Origin: JAGDXZ01 sp049966915
GTDB lineage: Archaea > Micrarchaeota > Micrarchaeia > Micrarchaeales > CABMGC01
Length of the DNA stretch: 7,840 nt
Direction of reading: 5' to 3'
NCBI GenBank assembly: GCA_049966915.1
Contig: JBMFTS010000033.1
Span: 1 to 7,840, forward strand
A program made the position numbers and the translations under genes. The notes under the pieces are model-generated. The model did no database searches and was not told where the DNA came from. It was given only the letters and a program-made list of their open reading frames with translations. Positions 1 through 6,359 of this stretch are shown one piece after another. The stretch's first letter is position 1. Every line of letters starts with the position of its first letter.

Positions 1-977
1 GATGCGAACATGCCGCCTATTACCAGAGCCGTAATCAGGAATACGCCAATGCCTATGAGCAGGAATAGAGGCAAGTACCTTATGCCTTTGAAAATAGATC
101 CCGTAGAAATGGCGCTGACTATGAAGGCAGCGAAGCCTGTTATCATAAGCACCGCCGCTATGGCGAAGTTGTGGTACATGGCTATCGTTATCTTTGGCGG
201 GCTTGGCCTTAGGAAGGAAACGCCCACAGTAGGCAGGCCGCCTGGATTGGACTTAAGTATGCCTGCCCACACCGTATCTGTGACGTAAATCATCTGGCTC
301 GTGAGCCCGTAGAGCACTGGCGCGCCTATTAGCGCTGCAAATGCTATGAATATAGTGTAGAGGAACAATTGGCCCGATATTTCCTTCTGGATTGTCTGCT
401 GGGCACGCGTGTCCTTTGCTATCTGGTTGAGCAGGTCTGTCATGCCTCCGCCGTACTGCACGCCTTCTATAATCATGCGTATTGTGTGTTGCAGCTGCGT
501 TGACCTATAGCGCGAAGCCAGGTCGTAAAGCGCCTGCTGCAGCGTCATGCCAGCATACAGCTCCTTGTCTATTTCCCTGATGCTGTCGCTGAAATATTGA
601 AATTCGGGCCTTGCAGCCACCACCAGAGCCTTGTCTATTGCTATGCCGCTCCTTATGTTAGCTGCGGCTATTTGCAGAAAGTCTGGCAGTATGCTTTCGA
701 CAAACGTCTTGCGTTGCTCTATCTTTGTTTCCAGCAGCGCGTACACGATTACCGAAGGCACGGCCGCGGCTATTAGCCCGCCAAGCGCAGACAGCAGCAC
801 GTTGACTTTTAGAAACAGGAAAAGCGCGAATGGCACCAGTACCAAAAGTGCAATGCTTGCAATTATGACCTGCCTGAGGAACTTTTCCAAAGGCGTCTTT
901 ACGCCGGCAAGCATGAGCTCGCGCGCAACCAGCACGGCGACGCGCCTCGAAACCAGCCGCTCGAATTGTATCTGCAT
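1..977 (-). CDS. Type II secretion/type IV pilus platform protein (GspF/TadC-like), second copy, partial
   Basis: Integral membrane platform protein of an archaeal type IV pilus-like or secretion machine, expected to sit in the cytoplasmic membrane and couple the ATPase to filament assembly. The frame is open for 325 codons from ATG 977 and runs off the left edge, so the C-terminus is missing. Hydrophobic segments lie at about residues 37-56, 60-83, 203-228, 268-291 and 299-323. A soluble helical T2SSF domain lies between the second and third (about 90-200), with the family pattern ILPDFLQIAAANIRSG and a second half containing LYAGMTLQQAL and EGVQYGGGM. The start is supported by GTGATCC directly upstream, complementary to the archaeal 16S 3' end, and by a 4-bp gap after the preceding stop. 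It follows a related platform protein, and together they would correspond to the two T2SSF domains of FlaJ. The family call is firm; the substrate is unknown. Confidence 0.88.
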   Translation of the reverse strand, partial: MQIQFERLVSRRVAVLVARELMLAGVKTPLEKFLRQVIIASIALLVLVPFALFLFLKVNVLLSALGGLIAAAVPSVIVYALLETKIEQRKTFVESILPDFLQIAAANIRSGIAIDKALVVAARPEFQYFSDSIREIDKELYAGMTLQQALYDLASRYRSTQLQHTIRMIIEGVQYGGGMTDLLNQIAKDTRAQQTIQKEISGQLFLYTIFIAFAALIGAPVLYGLTSQMIYVTDTVWAGILKSNPGGLPTVGVSFLRPSPPKITIAMYHNFAIAAVLMITGFAAFIVSAISTGSIFKGIRYLPLFLLIGIGVFLITALVIGGMFA

Positions 978-978
978 T

Positions 979-985
979 GGATCAC
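979..985 (-). promoter_or_regulatory. Ribosome binding site for the second platform gene
   Basis: GTGATCC (minus strand) lies 1 nt before ATG 977 and is fully complementary to the archaeal 16S rRNA 3' end GGAUCAC. It overlaps the TGA stop of the preceding gene, which suggests translational coupling. It supports the ATG at 977 as the start. Confidence 0.55.
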
Positions 986-2115
986 ATAGTGAACACGGGC
1001 CTTGAAGACCTCATTACGTTTAGAAATATGATTTGCAGGAAGAATATGCCTACAAGCGCAAAGAGCAAAAGCGTGGGCGTTACTGAAAATATGTTTATGA
1101 AGGTAGTGAGTATTGCTGCAACTGCTATGCCCATGCTTGGAAATATAACCCCGAAAAGCATATAGAACATGGCAAGGGCATTGAGCCTCTGGCCGTATCT
1201 TCTAAGTTCTATGACGCGCTCCTGCGTAACGTCTTCAACTACCCCTTGAAGCGCGCCTGCGACGTCAGCGCCAGCCTTTATGCTGACGCTCGCCTGCAGC
1301 ATTATTCGCTTGAAGGTCTTTGACTGGCTTTCGTTGCTTGCCGTGTCTATGGCCTGTTCTATTGGCATGCCCAGCTGCACAAGCTCCACTATCTTCGCAA
1401 ACTCTTTGCTTGCGTCGCCGTAGCCCGTGCTCACTGCGGTTATAGCGTTGAAAAGCGGCATGCCAGAGCGCAGGCTGACTACCAAATCCCTTGCGGCAAA
1501 AAGTATGTCACGCTCAACTCCCTTGCCCTGCTGCTTGCTTTTCTGCATCGGGAACTGCAGGAAGCGCTGGAACAGAGACATATACACGGCATAACCTAGC
1601 ACCGCGCTTAAGATTATGCCTGTTATGCCCAACCCAAAGTGCAACAGCATTGCAGCTATTGCAACAGTGATGACAACAGTGACTATTATTGTGTTTATGA
1701 GCATTCGCTTTACGAACTCATAAGTGCTTTCCTTTGCGCCTATTTCTTTGAGGGCTGCATCAAGTTCCTTGTGCTTCAGCACCGTCTTGGCTATGTATTT
1801 TTGCAGGCTTGAAGGCGGCTTCTGCGCAGCTGCAGCGGCGGCGCGCGCCGCCGCGCCTGTTGCGGGCTGTTGCATGCTTTGCGTGATGCTGCTTACCTTT
1901 TTATGAAATACGCTGAATTGCCTTGCCTGCTTCACAGGCTTGGCCATGCCTATGCCTGATGTGCCTGTCATGCCCGTTATGCCCTGCTTGGGCTTTTGCG
2001 CGTTTGCGTAAATAGGCTTTGACCTTATCTTGAAAAACAGGAATCGCTTGCTCTTGGTGTAGCCTACTATAGGGCTTTGCGCTGCCTGCGGCTGCTGCTT
2101 CTTCTTAAACAGCAT
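982..2115 (-). CDS. Type II secretion/type IV pilus platform protein (GspF/TadC-like), first copy
   Basis: Membrane platform protein of the same family as the next gene, 377 aa from ATG 2115. The first 130 or so residues are a non-membrane extension that is basic (MLFKKKQQPQ...), contains Gly/Met-rich and Ala-rich stretches (Ala run at about 88-97), and is probably flexible. Four hydrophobic segments follow at about 139-157, 160-179, 310-334 and 346-368. Between the second and third is a T2SSF domain with ILFAARDLVVSLRSGMPL and ASVSIKAGADVAGAL. I prefer ATG 2115 to the in-frame TTG at 2133, because GGAG and GGTG lie 9 and 3 nt before the ATG and the upstream overlap shrinks from 29 to 11 bp. 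It overlaps the P/Q-rich gene and is followed 4 bp later by the second platform gene. The family call is firm. The role of the extension, perhaps docking to the ATPase or linker protein, is a guess. Confidence 0.88.
   Translation of the reverse strand: MLFKKKQQPQAAQSPIVGYTKSKRFLFFKIRSKPIYANAQKPKQGITGMTGTSGIGMAKPVKQARQFSVFHKKVSSITQSMQQPATGAAARAAAAAAQKPPSSLQKYIAKTVLKHKELDAALKEIGAKESTYEFVKRMLINTIIVTVVITVAIAAMLLHFGLGITGIILSAVLGYAVYMSLFQRFLQFPMQKSKQQGKGVERDILFAARDLVVSLRSGMPLFNAITAVSTGYGDASKEFAKIVELVQLGMPIEQAIDTASNESQSKTFKRIMLQASVSIKAGADVAGALQGVVEDVTQERVIELRRYGQRLNALAMFYMLFGVIFPSMGIAVAAILTTFINIFSVTPTLLLFALVGIFFLQIIFLNVMRSSRPVFTM
1835..1854. repeat. 20-bp perfect GC palindrome inside a CDS
   Basis: The sequence from 1835 to 1854 equals its own reverse complement over all 20 bases and is entirely G/C. 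It encodes part of the Ala-rich linker of the first platform protein (Ala-Ala-Arg-Ala-Ala). It may simply reflect runs of GCG and GCC alanine codons on either side of an arginine codon, but it could form a very stable hairpin in the mRNA. Confidence 0.8.
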
Positions 2116-2803
2116 AAGCACCCACTCCGTCAAGCACCTCTTTCAGAAGCGCGTTCCTTAGTTCTGCCAAGTCCATAGGCGCCGCGGGCTGCTTGCCTTC
2201 GGCTATCAGCCGCGCGAGCCCGTTGGCTTCGAGCTTTATTATCCTCAGCTGCTCTTCGTCGAAAACGCGCTCCTTCAGCCCTTCGTCTATCTTTTCTAGG
2301 TCGCTTATCTGGTCGTTGATCGAAAGCGTAGGCAAGACAAGCCCTTTTAGCTGTTTCTGCTCGCGCGCGCTTGCTACCGCGGCCTCAAGCCTGTTGCCAG
2401 CGCCTGCGACGCTTTCGAGCTTGCTTGCGGCCTGGCTGAGCTCGTTCTTGAACACGGCTGCCCTCGGCTTTGTGGGCTTCTGCGCCGCCTTGGCAGGCTC
2501 CTGCTTGGCGGCTTGGGCATGCGGGCTCGTTACAGGCGCTTGCTTGATTTCGGGCTGCGGCTGCGGCTCTGGCTGCGGCTGCTGCGGCTGATACCGAGCT
2601 TGCGAAACTTGCTGCTGTGCAGCGCGCTCCTCCTCTCTTTCCGGCCTTGGAAAACCCACTGCTTTGAGCACATCGGCATAGCTCAAAGCCCTTACTTCAA
2701 TGCCCTTTTCAAGCTCGTCAGGGCTTATAAGGAAGCTGCTGCTTTGTTTCGGTGCTGCTTCCGCTTCTTTCACAAACTGCACAGCTTCTTCGTAAGTGGT
2801 CAT
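2105..2803 (-). CDS. Pro/Gln-rich linker protein of the pilus/secretion operon, function unknown
   Basis: A 232-aa protein that I do not recognise. It has no signal peptide or membrane segment, so it is predicted cytoplasmic. Three parts can be seen. Residues 1-60 are an acidic, mostly helical segment (EEAVQFVKEAEAA; SPDELEKGIEV; SYADVLKAVGF). Residues 61-118 are low-complexity and rich in Gln, Pro, Ala and Lys, including a PQ/PE repeat at about 72-85. Residues 119-232 are a charged helical region (ELSQAASKLESVAG; ISDLEKIDEGLKERV; DEEQLRIIKLEANGLARLIAEG). Its ATG overlaps the ATPase stop as ATGA, with GGTG 4 nt upstream, and its end overlaps the first platform gene. Lying between the ATPase and platform genes, it could physically bridge the two; that is inference from position and architecture only. 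The gene itself is well supported by frame, overlaps and ribosome binding sites. Confidence 0.82.
   Translation of the reverse strand: MTTYEEAVQFVKEAEAAPKQSSSFLISPDELEKGIEVRALSYADVLKAVGFPRPEREEERAAQQQVSQARYQPQQPQPEPQPQPEIKQAPVTSPHAQAAKQEPAKAAQKPTKPRAAVFKNELSQAASKLESVAGAGNRLEAAVASAREQKQLKGLVLPTLSINDQISDLEKIDEGLKERVFDEEQLRIIKLEANGLARLIAEGKQPAAPMDLAELRNALLKEVLDGVGAYAV
2119..2128 (-). promoter_or_regulatory. Ribosome binding site choosing ATG 2115
   Basis: On the minus strand GGAG (2128-2125) and GGTG (2122-2119) lie 9 and 3 nt before ATG 2115, inside the last codons of the preceding gene. The competing upstream TTG at 2133 would leave this motif inside the coding region. Confidence 0.45.
2552..2590 (-). 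repeat. Imperfect GGCTGC-type tandem repeat coding for Pro/Gln
   Basis: About 39 bp made of near-repeats of the hexamer GGCTGC (plus strand), read on the minus strand as alternating CAG and CCG/CCA/GAG codons. It encodes the PQ/PE-rich hinge of the linker protein. Such runs can expand or contract by slippage, so hinge length may vary between strains. Confidence 0.75.
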
Positions 2804-4338
2804 AGCGCACCAGCCTTTAGCTTGTCAAGCAAGTCTTGTGTAAACTTCACTTTGTCGTTAACGAGCTTCATCACTCGATCCTTGTCGGCATAATACGCAG
2901 ACACTATGTAGCCGCATGCGTCCACATCGGTTATGCTGTTGCTTGACATCCACGAAAGCACCTTTGCCTTTTCGTCTATTTCGTCTGCGAGCTCTTTTTG
3001 CGTGTAGCCGCCGTATAGCGAGAGCATGTCAACAAGCCTGGACATTTCTGCAATTTTTGGGAATGTGTCGTTGCGCATGTCCCAGCGGTATATTACATTT
3101 GTATCGCCGCTGTTAAGCATCTCGGCAAACTCCAGCACGCGCCTTATGCCAAGCCTTCTGTGCCTGAACAGCACCACCACGCCGCCGAAGGCGTTGAGCA
3201 TTATCTTGGGCGTGTCTATGGGCGGGTTGGACATACGCACTATGGTGTCTTGCGCGTTGTCGGCGTGCACAGTTCCATAGACTGCGTGGCCGGTGTGTAT
3301 TGCCTCGAACAGCGTCTGGGCGTCTTGCTTTGTCCTTATTTCGCCGACAAGCAGGAAATCGGGCCTCTGCCTCAGCGCGTTTATCATCAGGTCGTACAAC
3401 GTTATTTCTCCTTTGCCTTCCGGGTTGGGCTGCCTTGTAAGCATCGGAACCCACTGAAGGAACGAAGGCAGCGTAAGTTCCCTTGTTTCCTCTACCGATA
3501 TTACGCGCCTGTTGATCGGTATGAATATGCTCATCGCGTTGAGGAAGCTTGTCTTGCCGCTTGCTGTGCCGCCTGAAATAAGCAAGCTTATTTCGTTCTG
3601 TATGCCCAGCCACACCAATGCCGCTATTTCCGGCGCGAGCGTGCCGTTTGCTATCATTGCGGGCATTGTCCAGGGATTTTTCCCGAACTTTCTTATGGTT
3701 ATCGTGTTGCCTTTGTTCGAAACAGGGTACAGCGTCGCGTTTACTCTTGATCCGTCTGGCAGCTCTGCATCCATGAGAGGCGAAAGATTGGTTATCTGCC
3801 TGCCGACGCGCCTGCCTATCTGCTCTGAAAGGTCGTAAATTGTTTCTTCGTTTTCTATTACCAGGTTTGTTTTGCACCAGCCGTATTTCTTATGGAAAAC
3901 CCACAGCGGCTCCTTTGAGTTGTTGACTACTATTTCCTCGAGGTTGTCATCTGCTATAGGCAATTCCAGGTCGCCAAGGCCGAGCATCATGTTGAGAATA
4001 TAGGAAATGAGCACCTTTTTCTGCGCAGGCTGTATAGCAGGCAAGTACTTGTCGAGAAGAACTGAAGAAGACTGTATGTACTTGTTTGTAAGCTCGTCCA
4101 TGTATTCCTTATCTTCTATGCGCGTAGGGTCTATGGGCACCATCGACAGCAGCTCAGGCCGTAGCGAGACAAGGAGTATGCGCGTTGCTTCGCCGAGCCC
4201 GGGCACGCTGACCTCGTATATGGGTACAAAGTCGCCCTTGTCATAGATCTGCACTTTCACCGGCAAGCCGTGCGCGTCAAGGTCGTAAGAAGCGTAGACC
4301 TTTTCCCTGCTTCCCGCATTCTCATCGGCTTCAGCCAT
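2800..4338 (-). CDS. Type II/IV secretion system ATPase (FlaI/PilB/TadA/GspE family)
   Basis: Cytoplasmic hexameric ATPase that powers assembly of an archaeal type IV pilus-like filament or secretion pseudopilus, acting on the GspF-like platform proteins. The protein is 512 aa from ATG 4338. Residues 1 to about 225 form the N-terminal domain. The RecA-like domain then carries Walker A GGTASGKTS (256-264), the Asp box ISVEETRE (280-287), Walker B DFLLVGEIR (327-335) and the His box HTGHAVYGTVHAD (348-360), all intact. About 110 further residues follow the core. I saw no tetracysteine zinc motif like that of bacterial GspE. ATG 4338 is preferred to TTG 4371 because GGAG lies 10 nt upstream and the upstream stop lies just before it. 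The stop overlaps the next start (ATGA). The family is certain, but which subgroup (archaellum, adhesion pilus or other) cannot be decided, since no pilin or archaellum gene is present. Confidence 0.96.
   Translation of the reverse strand: MAEADENAGSREKVYASYDLDAHGLPVKVQIYDKGDFVPIYEVSVPGLGEATRILLVSLRPELLSMVPIDPTRIEDKEYMDELTNKYIQSSSVLLDKYLPAIQPAQKKVLISYILNMMLGLGDLELPIADDNLEEIVVNNSKEPLWVFHKKYGWCKTNLVIENEETIYDLSEQIGRRVGRQITNLSPLMDAELPDGSRVNATLYPVSNKGNTITIRKFGKNPWTMPAMIANGTLAPEIAALVWLGIQNEISLLISGGTASGKTSFLNAMSIFIPINRRVISVEETRELTLPSFLQWVPMLTRQPNPEGKGEITLYDLMINALRQRPDFLLVGEIRTKQDAQTLFEAIHTGHAVYGTVHADNAQDTIVRMSNPPIDTPKIMLNAFGGVVVLFRHRRLGIRRVLEFAEMLNSGDTNVIYRWDMRNDTFPKIAEMSRLVDMLSLYGGYTQKELADEIDEKAKVLSWMSSNSITDVDACGYIVSAYYADKDRVMKLVNDKVKFTQDLLDKLKAGAL
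2808..2811 (-). promoter_or_regulatory. Ribosome binding site for the Pro/Gln-rich protein
   Basis: GGTG on the minus strand lies 4 nt before ATG 2803, within the last codons of the ATPase gene. Together with the ATGA stop/start overlap it points to translation coupled to the ATPase. Confidence 0.4.
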
Positions 4339-4348
4339 GCACAACCAT

Positions 4349-4352
4349 CTCC
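4349..4352 (-). promoter_or_regulatory. Ribosome binding site for the ATPase
   Basis: GGAG on the minus strand lies 10 nt before ATG 4338, immediately after the stop of the wHTH coiled-coil gene. It supports a start at ATG 4338. A TTG in the same frame at 4344, only 4 nt from the motif, is the main alternative and would add two residues. Confidence 0.45.
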
Positions 4353-4354
4353 GT

Positions 4355-5584
4355 TCACTCTCCGCTGCCAAGGCGCTTGGTCTTGTCGCTTATGCCGCTT
4401 ACCTTCTTGCCAAGCTTGCTCGAGCGCGCAGTGACTTTTTTAAGCGACTGCTCCATGTTGATGAGCGTTTCTGACTTTTTGCCGAGCTCGCCTTCGCCCA
4501 TTGCCTTGAGCGCTTCGAGCTGCTGCTGCATTTCGGCAAGCTCTTTTGAAAGCATGTCCTTCTCCGCCTCGGCGTCAGCCATGTCGCGCTTTATGTCAGT
4601 GAGCGTGTCTTCTAGTTTTGCTATTTCTGGGAACTTGTTCTTTATGTCTACAAGCGTGGCCGACAAACTGCTGGCGTCTTTCTGCGCCGCGGCATATATG
4701 CCCTTCGCTTCCTGCTCTGCTTTTGCGGCTTCGTCAAGAAGGCGCTTGGCTTCCGAATTTACCTGCTTATTTATTGATTGGGCTTCCTTGGAGTAGTTGG
4801 ACATTTCTGAAGCATAGTCTGCAACCTGGTTCTTCAGCTCAGCTACAAACGATTCCAGCAGCTTGGCTTCTTTCCTTATGTCCTCATCAAGCTCTATGAA
4901 ATGCCTGCGCTCTTCTTCTAGCTGCTTCTCGAACGCTTCGCGCGACCTTTCGAGCTCCTGCCTGCTCAGGCTGAGCTTTGCATTCATATCATCTACAAGC
5001 TTTTGCGCGTCTGCAAGACCCGTGCCCTTGGTAAGAGAATCAAGCAGAGCGGTCTTGTCGTTTATGCTTGCTATTTCCTGCTCGACCTTGCCCCTGAACT
5101 TGGCTATGTAATCCGCGCCCTCGTTTATCTTGCTTTGCATCCTGTTGAGCTCCTCGTCGTATGCGTTTATGCGATCCATTACCTGCTTTATTGTGCCTGC
5201 CCGTTCGTTGTACACGTTTTCGACATCGGCCATGTATTTTTTGAATTGGTCTATCCTTGCTGCTATGTCATTAAGCATCTGCGTTTGCGAAACTATGTCG
5301 TTGGTGATTACCTGCTGCTTTGCTACCACATTCTGCCTTATCGTGGCCTCTTCCTGTGGCGTGGAAACGGCTTTTGAAATATACATGCGGCCGACTTTGT
5401 AGCTAACGTGCACTATGTTTGCTTTCTCAAGCACATTGGCCCATGTTTCTACTATCGTTTCGGGCACGCCCAAATCCTTGGCCAATGTAAGCGAATCGGT
5501 CTCGCCGTGGTCGCCCAGGTACTTGACAAGGTCATCTATGCTAGTTGTTATGGCTTGCCCTCCTGGGGCTTCTTGGTCTGCCAT
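4355..5584 (-). CDS. Winged-helix and long coiled-coil protein heading the pilus operon
   Basis: A 409-aa predicted cytoplasmic protein with no signal peptide or membrane segment. Residues 12-72 read as a winged helix: helix SIDDLVKYLGDHG, helix TDSLTLAKDLGV, a recognition-like helix beginning PETIVETWANVLEKA, and a wing HVSYKVGRMYISKA. From about 78 to 390 it is almost wholly charged helix with heptad-like spacing (for example LERSREAFEKQLEEERRHF and MLSKELAEMQQQLEAL), broken near 185-190 (KGTG), around proline 319 and near 362-367. The C-terminal tail is Lys/Ser/Gly-rich. It starts the operon, and the ATPase ATG lies 16 bp after its stop. The winged helix could bind DNA or protein, so it might be a regulator, a scaffold for the ATPase, or a link between chromosome and envelope. 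None of these is shown. No start far upstream is plausible because of the 52-bp gap. Confidence 0.88.
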   Translation of the reverse strand: MADQEAPGGQAITTSIDDLVKYLGDHGETDSLTLAKDLGVPETIVETWANVLEKANIVHVSYKVGRMYISKAVSTPQEEATIRQNVVAKQQVITNDIVSQTQMLNDIAARIDQFKKYMADVENVYNERAGTIKQVMDRINAYDEELNRMQSKINEGADYIAKFRGKVEQEIASINDKTALLDSLTKGTGLADAQKLVDDMNAKLSLSRQELERSREAFEKQLEEERRHFIELDEDIRKEAKLLESFVAELKNQVADYASEMSNYSKEAQSINKQVNSEAKRLLDEAAKAEQEAKGIYAAAQKDASSLSATLVDIKNKFPEIAKLEDTLTDIKRDMADAEAEKDMLSKELAEMQQQLEALKAMGEGELGKKSETLINMEQSLKKVTARSSKLGKKVSGISDKTKRLGSGE

Positions 5585-5596
5585 GTCCCTAAATTG

Positions 5597-5613
5597 GATT
5601 AAAAAGTTTATTA
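5597..5613 (-). promoter_or_regulatory. Candidate TATA-box promoter of the pilus operon, or T-rich terminator
   Basis: In the 52-bp gap the minus strand reads AATAAACTTTTTAATCC. The TAATAAAC part (5613-5606) is 22-29 nt before ATG 5584, the right spacing for a TATA box driving a leaderless transcript, and no clear Shine-Dalgarno motif precedes that ATG. The T5 run (5605-5601) could instead end transcripts of the upstream RCK cluster, since archaeal terminators are T-rich. Both functions could coexist. Confidence 0.42.
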
Positions 5614-5636
5614 TGCTTTCGCAACAGCGACAGCAC

Positions 5637-6359
5637 TCAGTATTTGGAAGCTATGTACGCTGCCATTTCCTCGCCTACTGCCGCTTCTGGCAGTATTATG
5701 CGCCTGGCGCCGGCACGCTCCAGTTTCGGTATGTCGTCTATGCGCTTCGCCCGCGATATTACGCTGCACCTTTCGTTGGCGCTTTTTGCGGCGATGGTTA
5801 TGAAAACGTTCTTTATGTCTTCCTCGTAAAGCGAGAATAGCACAGTTGCGCTCTCTATTTTTGCGGCGTTCAGTGTTGCCAATTCTGAGGCGTCGCCCGC
5901 TATCGCGATATGGCCTGAGCGTATTGCCTGCCTGACCTTTTGCTTGCTCACATCGATAAGCACGCTTTCGATACCGTTGCTTGAAAGCTTGGCGGCAAGC
6001 TCCAACGCTATGCCGTTTATCGGGGTTATTATCGTGTGGCTTTTCATCCTGTTAATTTTCTGCTTTGCAAGCCATTCCGATATGCTCTTGCCGCTTAAAA
6101 ACTGGTAGAAGAAAGAAGTAAAGAGAATTGTAAGCACGATGCTGCCTATTATGCCGAGCACAAGCGAAGAAAGCAGGAACGGGTTTTGCGCGTCAATCAT
6201 GCTTGGCGAAGGCGGGAAAGTGGCGCCTATTATGTTGACCAGGCCGAAGATTAAAGCGATAGGCACGCTGCGCACCGCGACGTATGCCAGCGCCGCCGAG
6301 ATGGCGAACACTATGAAAAGCATCAACACAGAAAGCGCGTGCACTATTCTCAATCGCAT
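5637..6359 (-). CDS. MthK-like membrane RCK (TrkA-N) protein with altered pore filter
   Basis: A 240-aa protein with the layout of a two-helix potassium channel carrying a gating domain. Hydrophobic helices lie at about 7-30 and 61-85, with a pore-helix-like stretch between them (34-50, IALIFGLVNIIGATFPP). A cytoplasmic RCK N-domain runs from about 106 to the end. Where TVGYG would be expected the sequence reads GATFP, so a normal K+ filter is absent. The Rossmann loop reads HTIITPINGIALELA in place of HVIICGxGxxG, so NAD(H) binding is doubtful. The later RCK pattern is kept (VLIDVSKQKV, IAGDASELATLNAA, RAGARRIILPEAAVG). There is no RCK_C domain. Met105 lies just before the RCK fold, close to where MthK has its internal start (Met107). 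The ATG at 6359 shares a base with the upstream TGA, and a GTG one codon earlier is an alternative. Its ligand and transported ion, if any, are unknown. Confidence 0.85.
   Translation of the reverse strand: MRLRIVHALSVLMLFIVFAISAALAYVAVRSVPIALIFGLVNIIGATFPPSPSMIDAQNPFLLSSLVLGIIGSIVLTILFTSFFYQFLSGKSISEWLAKQKINRMKSHTIITPINGIALELAAKLSSNGIESVLIDVSKQKVRQAIRSGHIAIAGDASELATLNAAKIESATVLFSLYEEDIKNVFITIAAKSANERCSVISRAKRIDDIPKLERAGARRIILPEAAVGEEMAAYIASKY

Noticed and set aside
10..2893. Several plus-strand ORFs of 60-140 codons
   Set aside because: They lie antisense to strongly supported membrane and linker genes and have biased, unrecognisable products.
3113..3877. A 254-codon open frame on the minus strand overlapping the ATPase
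   Set aside because: It is a shifted frame of the ATPase gene; its Arg/His/Gln-rich low-complexity product is typical of a frame shadow, and the ATPase frame has intact Walker and His boxes.
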